Positions 34,889 through 43,422 of a DNA stretch of 47,149 bases are shown here, piece by piece. Source of the DNA: CALZBJ01 sp945619025 (lineage in GTDB: Bacteria > Pseudomonadota > Gammaproteobacteria > Cardiobacteriales > Wohlfahrtiimonadaceae); contig CALZBJ010000014.1 in assembly GCA_945619025.1 (NCBI GenBank), positions 1-47,149 on the forward strand, read 5' to 3'. A program made the position numbers and the translations under genes. Position 1 is the first letter of the stretch; every line of letters starts with the position of its first letter. The notes under the pieces are model-generated. The model was given only the letters and a program-made list of their open reading frames with translations, ran no database searches and was not told where the DNA came from.

Positions 34889-36772
34889 ATGAGCTTATCT
34901 TCACTCAATCGACGTCACACCTTTTTACAATTTAAAGAGAAAACCTATGATCTGCTTGTGATCGGCGGAGGGATTACCGGTGCGGGGATTGCACTTGATG
35001 CAGCCAGTCGCGGAATGAGCGTTGCGCTCGTTGACAAAAGTGACTTTGCCGCGGGGACAAGTAGCCGATCAACCAAGCTCGTTCACGGAGGCTTGCGCTA
35101 TCTTAAAAACTTCCAATTTAAAGTGGTCGCCGATACCGGGAAAGAGCGCTCTATCGTCCATCAAAATGGCCCACACGTCACCCATCGTGAGCCGATGTTA
35201 TTGCCCATTCATAAAGGCGGTGGACTCGGGCGATTTACGACATCCCTTGGCCTACGTTTTTATGATTATCTGGCGGGGGTGAAAGAGGATGAACGCCGCG
35301 CAATGCTAAAGGCGAGTGATGTCTTAGCGAAAGTCCCTAATCTTAAAAAAGAGGGGCTTAAAGGGGGCGGATATTATGTGGAATATCGCACCGATGATGC
35401 GCGTCTAACCATTGAGGTGATTAAAAAAGCCCATGAGCTTGGGGCGGATGTGATTAACTACGCCGAAGTAAAAGCCTTTAACTATGATGATTCCGGCATG
35501 GTGGAAGGCGCGGTGATTACCGATAAGGCAACCAATAATACCTATCTTATCGATGCGCGCGTGGTGGTCAATGCGACCGGTCCTTGGGTTGAAAATTTAG
35601 AACGCATTATTAATTCTAAAAACGACTCAACAAAGGACCAGCAAAACGAGCGCCTACTGTTAACTAAAGGGGTGCACATTGTCTTTGATAAAGCACGCTT
35701 CCCGCTTGAGCAATCGATCTATTTTGATACCGAATATGATAAACGGATGATCTTTGCGATCCCACGGGGCAACAAGGTTTATGTTGGAACGACCGATACT
35801 ATCTATGTGGCCGAGAAAGAGAATCCCCCGATTACCACGATGGATCGTTACTATCTGCTCGGTGCGATCAATTATATGTTCCCAACACTCGGTTTGACGG
35901 AAGTGGATATTGAATCGTCTTGGGCGGGCTTGCGTCCGTTAATTAAAGAGGATGGAAAAGATCCTTCGGCCATCTCCCGTAAAGATGAGATTTGGGAAGA
36001 TCATACCGGCGTGATGACCATTACCGGTGGGAAATTAACAGGCTATCGCTTAATGGCGGAAGAGATTGTCGATCGCGTCGCTGAAAAGCTTAAAATCGGC
36101 TTTGAACGGGAATTTAATCCGTGCCAAACGCTCACACTTCCCATTTCAGGCGGGAATATCGCTATCGATCAATATGAGGCATTTATTGAGGCAAAAGGGA
36201 AAGAAGCGATTGAGTTTAATCTCACCGAAGAGGCAGGCAGACGCTTAGCGGCCTTTTATGGCACCAACGTCGATAAACTCTTTACCTTAGCGAAAAATGC
36301 AACGCCCGATAAGATGGGAAATCTCCCCATTGAGCTCTATGTGCGTCTTTTATATGGACTCGAGGAAGAGGCGATTATGACCCCCGCTGATTTCTTCATC
36401 CGTCGTACCGGCGCGCTCTATTTTGATATCGATGCGGTCTACGCCTATAAAGATGATCTTCTAAAAGTGATGGCGCGTTATTTTGGTTGGTCACTTGAGC
36501 GAATTGCCTACTATAATGCAGAGATGGCGAGTGCAATCTATCATGCAACGCACGCAGTGGAAGAAGAGGGCGTGATTAAGATTGGTATGACAGGAATGGA
36601 CGGCGCTCAAAAACCTGAAACCTTAAAAGCACTTGAAGCCGATGTGGAGGCGCATTTTAAAGCCCGTCAGGCGCGTCTTAGCCATCAAGCGAAAGAGGCA
36701 AAAAAAGCCCTCCATCATCAAGAAACACCGAAGAACCCTCAAAAGGAGGAACCTGCGATGGATGAAGAGTAG
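34889..36772 (+). CDS. glpD: Glycerol-3-phosphate dehydrogenase, Bacillus-type GlpD
   Basis: This 627-aa FAD enzyme oxidises glycerol 3-phosphate to dihydroxyacetone phosphate. The FAD loop is VIGGGITGAG near residues 24-33, followed by AAGTSSRSTKLVHGG. GGGYYVEYRTDDARLT and WAGLRPLI match, from memory, the B. subtilis GlpD far better than the 501-aa E. coli GlpD. ATPADFF-like MTPADFFIRRTG marks the C-terminal domain. The length is nearer to GlpD/GlpO of Firmicutes, and a polar tail of about 45 residues (ending KEEPAMDEE) is extra. It divides glycerol use with GlpK. Whether electrons go to quinone or to oxygen cannot be decided here. Confidence 0.93.
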   Translation: MSLSSLNRRHTFLQFKEKTYDLLVIGGGITGAGIALDAASRGMSVALVDKSDFAAGTSSRSTKLVHGGLRYLKNFQFKVVADTGKERSIVHQNGPHVTHREPMLLPIHKGGGLGRFTTSLGLRFYDYLAGVKEDERRAMLKASDVLAKVPNLKKEGLKGGGYYVEYRTDDARLTIEVIKKAHELGADVINYAEVKAFNYDDSGMVEGAVITDKATNNTYLIDARVVVNATGPWVENLERIINSKNDSTKDQQNERLLLTKGVHIVFDKARFPLEQSIYFDTEYDKRMIFAIPRGNKVYVGTTDTIYVAEKENPPITTMDRYYLLGAINYMFPTLGLTEVDIESSWAGLRPLIKEDGKDPSAISRKDEIWEDHTGVMTITGGKLTGYRLMAEEIVDRVAEKLKIGFEREFNPCQTLTLPISGGNIAIDQYEAFIEAKGKEAIEFNLTEEAGRRLAAFYGTNVDKLFTLAKNATPDKMGNLPIELYVRLLYGLEEEAIMTPADFFIRRTGALYFDIDAVYAYKDDLLKVMARYFGWSLERIAYYNAEMASAIYHATHAVEEEGVIKIGMTGMDGAQKPETLKALEADVEAHFKARQARLSHQAKEAKKALHHQETPKNPQKEEPAMDEE

Positions 36773-36826
36773 ACGTTACGTTCAATATTTATGAAATAAA
36801 ATATATAGATATATACAAACAAAGAG

Positions 36827-36853
36827 AGCCTGGCGATGTGCCGGGCTTTTTTT
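36827..36853 (+). terminator. Terminator after glpD
   Basis: AGCCTGGC (36827-36834) pairs with GCCGGGCT (36840-36847), with one T-G pair, loop GATGT, then TTTTTT. It lies 55 bp after the stop. Confidence 0.92.
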
Positions 36854-36990
36854 ATGATCGATTTAATAGGATTAATAGGCGCGAGGGGGATTAATGCGTA
36901 TAATAGACAATCATTGTATGGATGTATTAGTATAGTGGATCAAGGGATAACCAATAAAATAATATCGTTACATTGAGGATACTGACAGAT

Positions 36991-37320
36991 ATGGATAAAA
37001 TTAATGATGCTCTTCGCACCAAGCTTGAAGAGCGCAATTTTGAGGATGAACTCTATAAAGCCATTTTACTGCTTGAAACGAAAGAGGAGATGAAAGCCTT
37101 TTTCAAGGATCTCTGCACGCCTCAAGAGATTAGCGCCATGGCGGAACGTTGGAAAGTGTGTCAGCTTCTCGAGCGGGGTGATCTCTCCTATCGGGATATT
37201 AATGCACTTACTGGCGCAAGTTTGACAACGATTGGCCGTGTGGCGCGTTTTATTAAAGATGAGGATAATCGCGGCTACATTAATGTACTTGCTAAGCTTT
37301 CACCTGAGGAAAAGCTATAG
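36991..37320 (+). CDS. YerC/YecD-family TrpR-related DNA-binding protein
   Basis: This 109-aa protein resembles the Trp repressor family of small helical dimers, in its YerC/YecD branch. The region CTPQEISAMAERWKVCQLL precedes a helix-turn-helix at about residues 66-90 (SYRDINALTGASLTTIGRV), with the serine/threonine-rich recognition helix typical of TrpR-like proteins. I start at ATG 36991, with GAGG about 12 nt upstream; a TTG at 36973 is the alternative. Its ligand and targets are unknown. A TrpX-type ABC operon lies 1.3 kb downstream, so a link to aromatic amino acids is possible but not shown. Confidence 0.85.
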   Translation: MDKINDALRTKLEERNFEDELYKAILLLETKEEMKAFFKDLCTPQEISAMAERWKVCQLLERGDLSYRDINALTGASLTTIGRVARFIKDEDNRGYINVLAKLSPEEKL

Positions 37321-37386
37321 TTTTAGTTCAATCTCATTTTAATCCATCTCTCATCAACGCAAAACCCGGACAACCTAATTAAACCT

Positions 37387-38448
37387 ATGACAGATTCACG
37401 TTTTGAGAATCATTTACTCACCCAATTTAAGATTCAATATCCCATCATTCAAGCGCCGATGGCAGGGGGTATTACTACGCCAACATTTTTAAAGGCTGTG
37501 TTTGATGCAGGTGCGTTACCCTCGCTTGCAACGGGCTATCGCTCGCTTACGGGATTAAAAGAGGATTTAGAGGCGCTAAAAACGTTAGGCGTGAGCATCT
37601 ATAATGCTAATCTCTTTGTACCAGAGCTATTAACAAAAGAGACGGTTGCTAAGGCAAAGCCTGCTTATCAGGCATTAAAACCCTTTTATGGGGCGTTAAA
37701 TATCACTCAAGAACCGATCGAGTTTCGTGAAATCCAAGAGCTTGACGATTATGCCAAAAAGGTTGAGCTTCTATTGGAATATCGTGTGCCGATTGTCTCA
37801 TTTGTGTTTGGTATGCCCTCGATGGAGATTATTCGCCAGTTTAAAGCAATTGGCACTTATACGATTGGTACGGCGACATCGATTGAAGAGGTCGTGGCGC
37901 TCGATACGCTTGAGCTGGATGCGATTATTCTCCAAGGAATTGAGGCGGGCGGGCACCGGGCCAGTTTTATTTCAGATTGTGAGGATGGGGATGATCTTCG
38001 CACCCTTCTGAAAAAAGCCAAACAAGTGACCGATCGCCCACTTCTTGTGGCTGGCGGGATTTGTCAGTATCTCGATATCGATCACTATTTAACCGAAGGG
38101 GCAGCGGCTGCGGTCATTGGGACGGCCTTTTTAGCGTGCGCTGAAAGTGGCGCGTCGTCACTTCATAAAGAGAAAATCTTAAATGCCTGCGCCGGTGAAA
38201 CGATGCTCACCAACGCCTTTACCGGCAAATGGGCTCGCGGATTTACCAATCGCTTTATGCTGCAATATGCCGAAGATGATCTTCTCGTTGCCTGTTATCC
38301 TGTCCAGCATTATTTTACAAGCGCGCTCCGGGCGGAAGCGAAAAAAACTAATTATCCCGAATATATGTCGCTTTGGGCGGGAATGAATGCGCACCGCGTC
38401 ACCGAGAAAACAGTTAAAGCGCTGATGGCGCGTCTTGTATCGCCGTAA
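37387..38448 (+). CDS. Nitronate monooxygenase family protein
   Basis: This 353-aa flavoprotein fits the NMO/2-nitropropane dioxygenase family, TIM-barrel enzymes with FMN that oxidise nitronates. YPIIQAPMAGGITTP is the start of the barrel. The catalytic histidine is in EAGGHRASF near residue 194. LLVAGGI and GAAAAVIGTAFL form the FMN phosphate-binding loops. Enoyl-ACP reductase FabK is a relative, but the conserved GGHR and general sequence favour NMO. The ribosome site is weak. It sits 66 bp after the TrpR-like gene on the same strand. Confidence 0.9.
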   Translation: MTDSRFENHLLTQFKIQYPIIQAPMAGGITTPTFLKAVFDAGALPSLATGYRSLTGLKEDLEALKTLGVSIYNANLFVPELLTKETVAKAKPAYQALKPFYGALNITQEPIEFREIQELDDYAKKVELLLEYRVPIVSFVFGMPSMEIIRQFKAIGTYTIGTATSIEEVVALDTLELDAIILQGIEAGGHRASFISDCEDGDDLRTLLKKAKQVTDRPLLVAGGICQYLDIDHYLTEGAAAAVIGTAFLACAESGASSLHKEKILNACAGETMLTNAFTGKWARGFTNRFMLQYAEDDLLVACYPVQHYFTSALRAEAKKTNYPEYMSLWAGMNAHRVTEKTVKALMARLVSP

Positions 38449-38470
38449 TGCTCCTTTTCGAACCATATCA

Positions 38471-38509
38471 GCCTCCTTCATCATGATGTAACCATGAGGG
38501 GAGGTTTTA
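38471..38509 (+). terminator. Probable terminator after the NMO gene
   Basis: CCTCC (38472-38476) pairs with GGAGG (38500-38504), with an inner TCATG/CATGA pairing, then TTTTATTTT. It begins about 20 bp after the stop codon. Confidence 0.55.
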
Positions 38510-38578
38510 TTTTGGCTTCACTCTTTCCAATTAGGATATATTGTTGTACCATTACAGTGGAACAGGCAGAAAGCGGTA

Positions 38579-38607
38579 GCGGAGATGTGAAAATCCCGCC
38601 CTTTTTT
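38579..38607 (+). terminator. Terminator-like hairpin in the leader of the ABC operon
   Basis: GCGG-A-GAT (38579-38586) pairs with ATC-CCGC (38593-38599) around GTGAAA, followed by a T6 run. It lies 54 bp before the substrate-binding protein gene. A promoter-like pair upstream, TTGGCT (38512-38517) and GATATA (38535-38540) 17 bp apart, would place it in the leader as an attenuator. Alternatively TATAAT at 38625-38630 starts the operon below it. Confidence 0.5.
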
Positions 38608-38660
38608 ATACAATTAAGTCCATTTATAATCATTCAACACGGTCGTGTGTAAGGAGAATC

Positions 38661-39647
38661 ATGAAAAAGTTACTAATGTCATTGATGGTCGGTAGCCTAC
38701 TTGTGACAGGCGCTGTAAATGCTGAAGAAGTGAAGAAAGTCTATGTCAATAAAATCGTCGATCACCCTGCGCTCGATATGACGGCAAAAGGGATCAAAGA
38801 TGGTCTTGAAAAGCACGGCTTTGTTGATGGAAAAAACCTTGATTTCCGTGTTGAATCGGCTCAAGCAAACGTACCGCTTGCAGGGCAGATCTCCACTAAA
38901 TTTGTGAGCCAAGGCGCCGATGTGACCGTTGGATTAGGAACGCCTTCCGCGCAAAGTTTAGTGAAACCGGCGATGGATGGCAAAACCAAAATGGTCTTTA
39001 GCTCAATCACCGATCCCGTTGGCGCGAACCTTGTTACTAAATTAGAAGGCTCGAATAATAACGTTACCGGTATGTCAAACTACGTCGATGTTGAGCCACA
39101 GCTTGAGATGTTCAAACGTGTGATCCCGAATCTTAAAAAATTAGGATTTATCTATAATCCGGGCGATGCGAACTCAATCAAGCAATATGATGACCTTAAA
39201 AAAGCAGCGAAAGCGATGGATTTAGAAGTGGTTCGCCAAGTGGTTAACCGTACCTCTGATGTACCGCAAGCGGCAGCCTATTTAGCAGCGCGTACTGATG
39301 CGATCTTCATCTACGGTGATAATACAGCTCTTGCAGCGCTTGAAAGCATTGTGATGGCCGGCAATAAAGGCGGCGTACCGGTATTTGTTGCCGATACGGA
39401 TGCGGTAGAAGTCGGTCCTTTAGCGGCGCTTGGTCCAAACCAATATGATCACGGTTTAGAAACTGCGGATATGATTGCCGATATTTTAAACGGTAAAGAT
39501 ATCAATACGATTCCGGTAGGATTCCCTTCAAAAATGGAACTCTATCTCAATCTTGATGCTGCAAAAGCACTCAATATGGAATTGCCACAAGCGCTAATCG
39601 ATAGCGCGGCAGTATTAATCAACGACGGCAAACAAGAAGTAAAATAA
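38661..39647 (+). CDS. ABC importer substrate-binding protein (TrpX-like)
   Basis: This 328-aa periplasmic protein has a signal peptide (KKLLMSLMVGSLLVTG, likely cleaved after VNA near residue 21). The mature protein belongs to the ABC_sub_bind family, with repeated alpha/beta lobes such as VGLGTPSAQSLV and VFSSITDPVGANL. Family members import tryptophan, tyrosine or other small ligands. The gene leads a tight three-gene operon with a permease (3 bp later) and an ATPase. A terminator-like hairpin in the leader suggests regulation by attenuation. The ligand is inferred only. Confidence 0.88.
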   Translation: MKKLLMSLMVGSLLVTGAVNAEEVKKVYVNKIVDHPALDMTAKGIKDGLEKHGFVDGKNLDFRVESAQANVPLAGQISTKFVSQGADVTVGLGTPSAQSLVKPAMDGKTKMVFSSITDPVGANLVTKLEGSNNNVTGMSNYVDVEPQLEMFKRVIPNLKKLGFIYNPGDANSIKQYDDLKKAAKAMDLEVVRQVVNRTSDVPQAAAYLAARTDAIFIYGDNTALAALESIVMAGNKGGVPVFVADTDAVEVGPLAALGPNQYDHGLETADMIADILNGKDINTIPVGFPSKMELYLNLDAAKALNMELPQALIDSAAVLINDGKQEVK

Positions 39648-39650
39648 TCG

Positions 39651-40562
39651 ATGGGATTTGATGAATTAATGATGAGCCTGAATCTCGGGCTCATCTTTGG
39701 AATTGTAGGGATGGGGGTTTTCATCACTTTCAAAGTGATCGACTTCCCAGACCTTACGTGCGATGGATCGTTCGCCTTTGGACTCGCCGTTACCGGCGTT
39801 TTAATTCAGCAGGGCGTTAATCCCTACTATGTACTTTTAGTCTCTGTGATTGCCGGCGCACTTGCCGGAGCGGTCACGGGGATTTTAAATGCCTACTTTA
39901 AAGTGACCGATCTGTTGGCGGGAATTTTAGTGACATTTATGCTCTATTCAGTGAACGTACGGGTCATGAGTGAACAGACCAACCGTACGCTCTTATTTCA
40001 CGATACAAGCTTTAGCGTTTGGACCGATAAAGTGATGGCACCGCTCGAAGGTGCATCGAGCTTTATTCAAAACTTAAGCATGGACCATCCGATGACGATT
40101 TTAATCGTTATCTCGCTGCTTATTATCGGGCTGTTAACTTGGTTACTCAGCACCGATATGGGGCTTTCCATTCGCGCGATTGGTCAAAACAAACGTCTTT
40201 GCCAAAATAGCGGCGTGAATGTGAAATGGATGGTAATTCTCGGCGTTGCCATGGGAAATGGGTTAGTGGCACTCGGCGGCTCACTCTTTGGTCAATTTAC
40301 CGGCGTTGCGGACATTAACGCAGGAATCGGTACCATTATTACCGGTTTTGCAGCGGTTATTATTGGGGAAAAAGTTCTCCCATTTCGCTCAATTTGGGTC
40401 AAACTCATTAGCTGTATCCTCGGTTCAACACTCTTCCACTTAATCAAAAGTGCGGCACTCAATGCAGAAAGCCTCAACCTTGAAGCCTATGATTTTAATA
40501 TCATTGCGGGAGTCATTATCGTGCTTGTGATGGTTATGCCAGGGGGGAGACGGAAATGTTAA
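39651..40562 (+). CDS. ABC importer permease
   Basis: This 303-aa membrane protein has about eight hydrophobic segments and belongs to the branched-chain-type permease group that pairs with TrpX-like binding proteins. FPDLTCDGSFAFGLAVTG near the N-terminus and RAIGQNKRLCQNSGVN in the cytosolic loop are typical of this group. The latter forms the coupling helix with the ATPase. Its stop overlaps the ATPase start by 7 bp, so translation is likely coupled. Confidence 0.9.
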   Translation: MGFDELMMSLNLGLIFGIVGMGVFITFKVIDFPDLTCDGSFAFGLAVTGVLIQQGVNPYYVLLVSVIAGALAGAVTGILNAYFKVTDLLAGILVTFMLYSVNVRVMSEQTNRTLLFHDTSFSVWTDKVMAPLEGASSFIQNLSMDHPMTILIVISLLIIGLLTWLLSTDMGLSIRAIGQNKRLCQNSGVNVKWMVILGVAMGNGLVALGGSLFGQFTGVADINAGIGTIITGFAAVIIGEKVLPFRSIWVKLISCILGSTLFHLIKSAALNAESLNLEAYDFNIIAGVIIVLVMVMPGGRRKC

Positions 40563-41311
40563 AACTTAACTCGATCGATGTGGTGGTCGGCAAGGGCACT
40601 CAACTTGAACGAAAAGTGCTTTTTGACCTTGATTTAGAGGTGGCTGAAGGTGAATTTCTCGTCATTATTGGCGGGAACGGTGCAGGGAAATCGACGCTCT
40701 TTAACGTCATTTCTGGATTTATGCGCCCCGAAAGTGGCTCTATTTTCTTAGATGGAAAAGAGATCACCAAAACCTCTCAAATTGCGCGCTCGCGGGATGT
40801 CTCCATTGTGATGCAAGATCCACGCGTCGGCACCATGGAAAATCTCACAATTTTAGAAAATATGGCCTTTGCCTATAAGCGCGGGAAAAATCGTCTCTTT
40901 CGATTTTTTAATCAAAAAGAGCGCGTTGAACTCTTTAAAAAGCGTCTTGCACTCCTTGATATGGGGCTTGAAAATCGCCTTAATGAAACGGTAGCGAATC
41001 TCTCAGGCGGGCAGCGGCAGGCACTTAGCCTGATTATGTCGATCATCAGTGAGTCTAAAATTTTACTATTAGATGAGATTACGGCGGCGCTCGACCCGAA
41101 AATTGCGGAAAACGTGATGGAGATTGCCAACCGAATTGTACGAGAGGAAAAACTCACCTGCATCATGATTACCCATAACATGGAACATGCCATTGAATAT
41201 GGCGACCGCACCATGCTCCTTAAAAATGGGGCGTTTATGAAGTGCTATACCAAAGAAGAGAAAAAGGCGCTTAAAGCAACCGATTTAGCGCTTGAATTTG
41301 CGGAAGCGTAA
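40556..41311 (+). CDS. ABC importer ATP-binding protein
   Basis: This 251-aa ATPase shows Walker A GGNGAGKST, signature LSGGQRQ, Walker B ILLLDEITAALDP and the switch histidine in MITHNMEHA. It powers the importer made with the two upstream genes. A single ATPase with one permease suggests homodimers of each in the membrane. A strong terminator ends the operon 40 bp later. Confidence 0.95.
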   Translation: MLKLNSIDVVVGKGTQLERKVLFDLDLEVAEGEFLVIIGGNGAGKSTLFNVISGFMRPESGSIFLDGKEITKTSQIARSRDVSIVMQDPRVGTMENLTILENMAFAYKRGKNRLFRFFNQKERVELFKKRLALLDMGLENRLNETVANLSGGQRQALSLIMSIISESKILLLDEITAALDPKIAENVMEIANRIVREEKLTCIMITHNMEHAIEYGDRTMLLKNGAFMKCYTKEEKKALKATDLALEFAEA

Positions 41312-41350
41312 TCTGAGGATTCTCTCGGAATTACATCAAATAATGCTAGG

Positions 41351-41390
41351 ATACTGTGATCGATCTTAAAATCGCTCACAGTATTTTTTT
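41351..41390 (+). terminator. Terminator of the ABC operon
   Basis: ATACTGTGA (41351-41359) pairs with TCACAGTAT (41376-41384), with an inner CGAT/ATCG, followed by TTTTTT. Confidence 0.93.
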
Positions 41391-41404
41391 GCCCTATATA
41401 ATTA

Positions 41405-41965
41405 ATGACTGACTTACCAATAATCCACCGTTTTCCAAGACCTGATCGGCCATTAACCGATAAAGAAACGAGGCTTTACGCGCTTGCCGATGAGGCGCTC
41501 GTTGCTTTAGAAAATGTGTTTTTAAAGGCCGAGAAATTTTATCAAACCCCCTTTCCACGGCCAGAGCTTAATTTTAAACAACGGGGAAAGATTGCAGGAT
41601 CAGCAAGACCGAATAGCTGGGAGATTCGGCTCAATCCCATTCTTTTTTTAGAAAATAGTGAGGCGTTTTTAAGCGAGGTGATTCCCCATGAAGCGGCGCA
41701 TCTCATTACCGCGCGCCGTTATGGACGAGTGAAACCTCACGGCAAAGAGTGGCAGTTTGTGATGAATAACGTGATGGGGCTTCCTGCACGGGTCACCCAC
41801 CAATTTGAGACGACATCTGTCGCGGGAAAAACATATCCCTACCGCTGTCAATGCCAAACTCACGCGCTCACCATTATTCGTCATAATCGCATTTTACGAG
41901 GCGGGGAATATCGTTGCATTAAATGCAAATCGCTCCTTATCTATCTCGACAAAGAGATAAAATAA
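41405..41965 (+). CDS. sprT: SprT-family zinc-metalloprotease-like protein
   Basis: This 186-aa protein has the zincin motif HEAAH (about 97-101) in VIPHEAAHLITARRYG, and a C-terminal zinc-ribbon pattern C-Q-C...C-I-K-C (YRCQCQTH and YRCIKCKS). This is the bacterial SprT layout; its eukaryotic relative Spartan cleaves DNA-protein crosslinks, but the bacterial role is not established. Length matches the family (about 165-190 aa). No clear ribosome site precedes the ATG. Confidence 0.88.
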   Translation: MTDLPIIHRFPRPDRPLTDKETRLYALADEALVALENVFLKAEKFYQTPFPRPELNFKQRGKIAGSARPNSWEIRLNPILFLENSEAFLSEVIPHEAAHLITARRYGRVKPHGKEWQFVMNNVMGLPARVTHQFETTSVAGKTYPYRCQCQTHALTIIRHNRILRGGEYRCIKCKSLLIYLDKEIK

Positions 41966-42013
41966 AGAGCGATTAATAGATAGTTTTAATTTCTGAACAG
42001 ATTATCCAGATTA

Positions 42014-42850
42014 TTAATAAATTCCGGCAGTGTAAGGAACGCCGTAATCACGGGTAATTTTAGACCCATCGATCACTTTTCCTTCTGTTTCGCGATTGTT
42101 TTCATTCTCTGCACTCTCAGCATCTTCTACAAATATCGGGGCGGAAATTCCGAGCGTATCAGCCATGTTGGTGTAGTAGTCAATTCGAGTGGGATGAGAA
42201 TCGGCCACAACATTATAAATTTGATTACTCTCCCAATCGGATTTTACCAGCGCTTTGATCATCTCAATCACATCATTTTGATGAACAAGGTTCACCGGAT
42301 GATGTGGGTTTTTCACATCATGACGGCCGGATAATGCATGGGCAGGGTGACGATCCGCGCCAATTAAACCGCCTAAACGAAGAATCGTAACGGGAATATT
42401 CACCTCGTGAATGAGCGCATCTTCGATCACTTGAATCGCTTTTCCGCTATCGCTCACTGGATCTAAAATCGCCTCTTCTGTGAGATTCCCGGTTTGATCA
42501 CCATAAACCGAGATTGAGCCGGTAAAAATGAGGCGTTTCACCCCGCAATAATGGGCGGTTTTCCCTAGAGCTTTCACGATGGAAGGATACTTTTTCACCC
42601 CATGATGGGCATTCGGTGGGAGCGTTACAATCATGGTGTCACAATTGAAAAGATCGCGCACGCCACTTTCCCGAAGTGAGAAGTCGAGCGTGGTATTAAA
42701 GAGCTGGCAATCGATCCCTTCAGCCAGCACTTTTTCCACGCCTTCGGAGGAACTTTTCGAGCCTTTAACGTTAAATCCATCGGCTTTGAGTGCTTTTGCA
42801 AGCGGTAAGCCAAGCCAGCCGAGTCCAATAATGGAGATGGTCTGTGTCAT
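42014..42850 (-). CDS. NAD(P)-binding epimerase-like protein (YeeZ-like)
   Basis: This 278-aa protein has an N-terminal Rossmann loop GLGWLGLPLA near residues 9-18, unusual for an SDR and typical of the YeeZ group of atypical epimerase-like proteins. RLIFTGSISVYGDQ holds the Ser and Tyr region of an extended SDR, and ILRLGGLIGADRHP follows. The YxxxK catalytic motif is not obvious, so it may be non-catalytic. The substrate is unknown. Confidence 0.82.
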   Translation of the reverse strand: MTQTISIIGLGWLGLPLAKALKADGFNVKGSKSSSEGVEKVLAEGIDCQLFNTTLDFSLRESGVRDLFNCDTMIVTLPPNAHHGVKKYPSIVKALGKTAHYCGVKRLIFTGSISVYGDQTGNLTEEAILDPVSDSGKAIQVIEDALIHEVNIPVTILRLGGLIGADRHPAHALSGRHDVKNPHHPVNLVHQNDVIEMIKALVKSDWESNQIYNVVADSHPTRIDYYTNMADTLGISAPIFVEDAESAENENNRETEGKVIDGSKITRDYGVPYTAGIY

Positions 42851-43073
42851 GAAAATCCTTTTGGAAAACTAAAAATCGTAAACGCACAATTATACGCTAT
42901 ATTGTCTCAAAAGGGCGTGGCGAGATGGGAAAAAGTCCGGCATCACTGTAAATGAATAAATTCAGATGCGAATGATTCCAGCTTGCGCTATAATACTCAC
43001 CCAACAAATTGGGGAAATCGCCCAAAGTCAAAAAGCGTATAACCGATCAATCAAATTGGAAAGGTGGAATGGG

Positions 43074-43286
43074 ATGAGCCAAGCATTTTTTAAAGTAGAA
43101 GAGATTAGCTGCGGACACTGTACATCACGTATCGAGAAGGCATTAGCGGAACTTGAAGGCGTTTCAAAGGTTTCTGCAAGCGTTGATGACAAAATGGTTG
43201 AAGTCACGTATGACAGCGAAAAGTTAACCGTTGACGATTTAATCGACGAGTTCGATGCGATCGGGTTCGATGCCATGGAAGCCTAA
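43074..43286 (+). CDS. CopZ-like heavy-metal-associated domain protein
   Basis: This 70-aa protein is a stand-alone HMA domain of the ferredoxin-like fold. The metal site is ISCGHCTSRIEKAL, a CxxC near residues 12-15 with the usual Met replaced by Ile or Glu-side residues. Such proteins carry copper(I) to P-type ATPases. I start at ATG 43074, with AGGTGG upstream; an open frame runs back to 42966. TATAAT at 42989-42994 could be its -10. No copper ATPase or CueR-like gene is nearby. Confidence 0.85.
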   Translation: MSQAFFKVEEISCGHCTSRIEKALAELEGVSKVSASVDDKMVEVTYDSEKLTVDDLIDEFDAIGFDAMEA

Positions 43287-43355
43287 CGGCAAATTACTAA
43301 AAAATAGACATTCAAACACGCTCTAAAATCATATCAAGATCTCTAGAGAGGTGTT

Positions 43356-43394
43356 AAAAGGGACTGATCGAATCCTCAATCAGTCCCTTTTTTT
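43356..43394. terminator. Bidirectional terminator between the HMA gene and mtnN
   Basis: A 13-bp stem (43356-43368 with 43379-43391, AAAAGGGACTGAT) has a T8 tract on the plus strand and a short T run on the minus strand. It serves both convergent genes. Confidence 0.92.
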
Positions 43395-43422
43395 ATGCGC
43401 CTTTAAACAATTCCATCAATGC

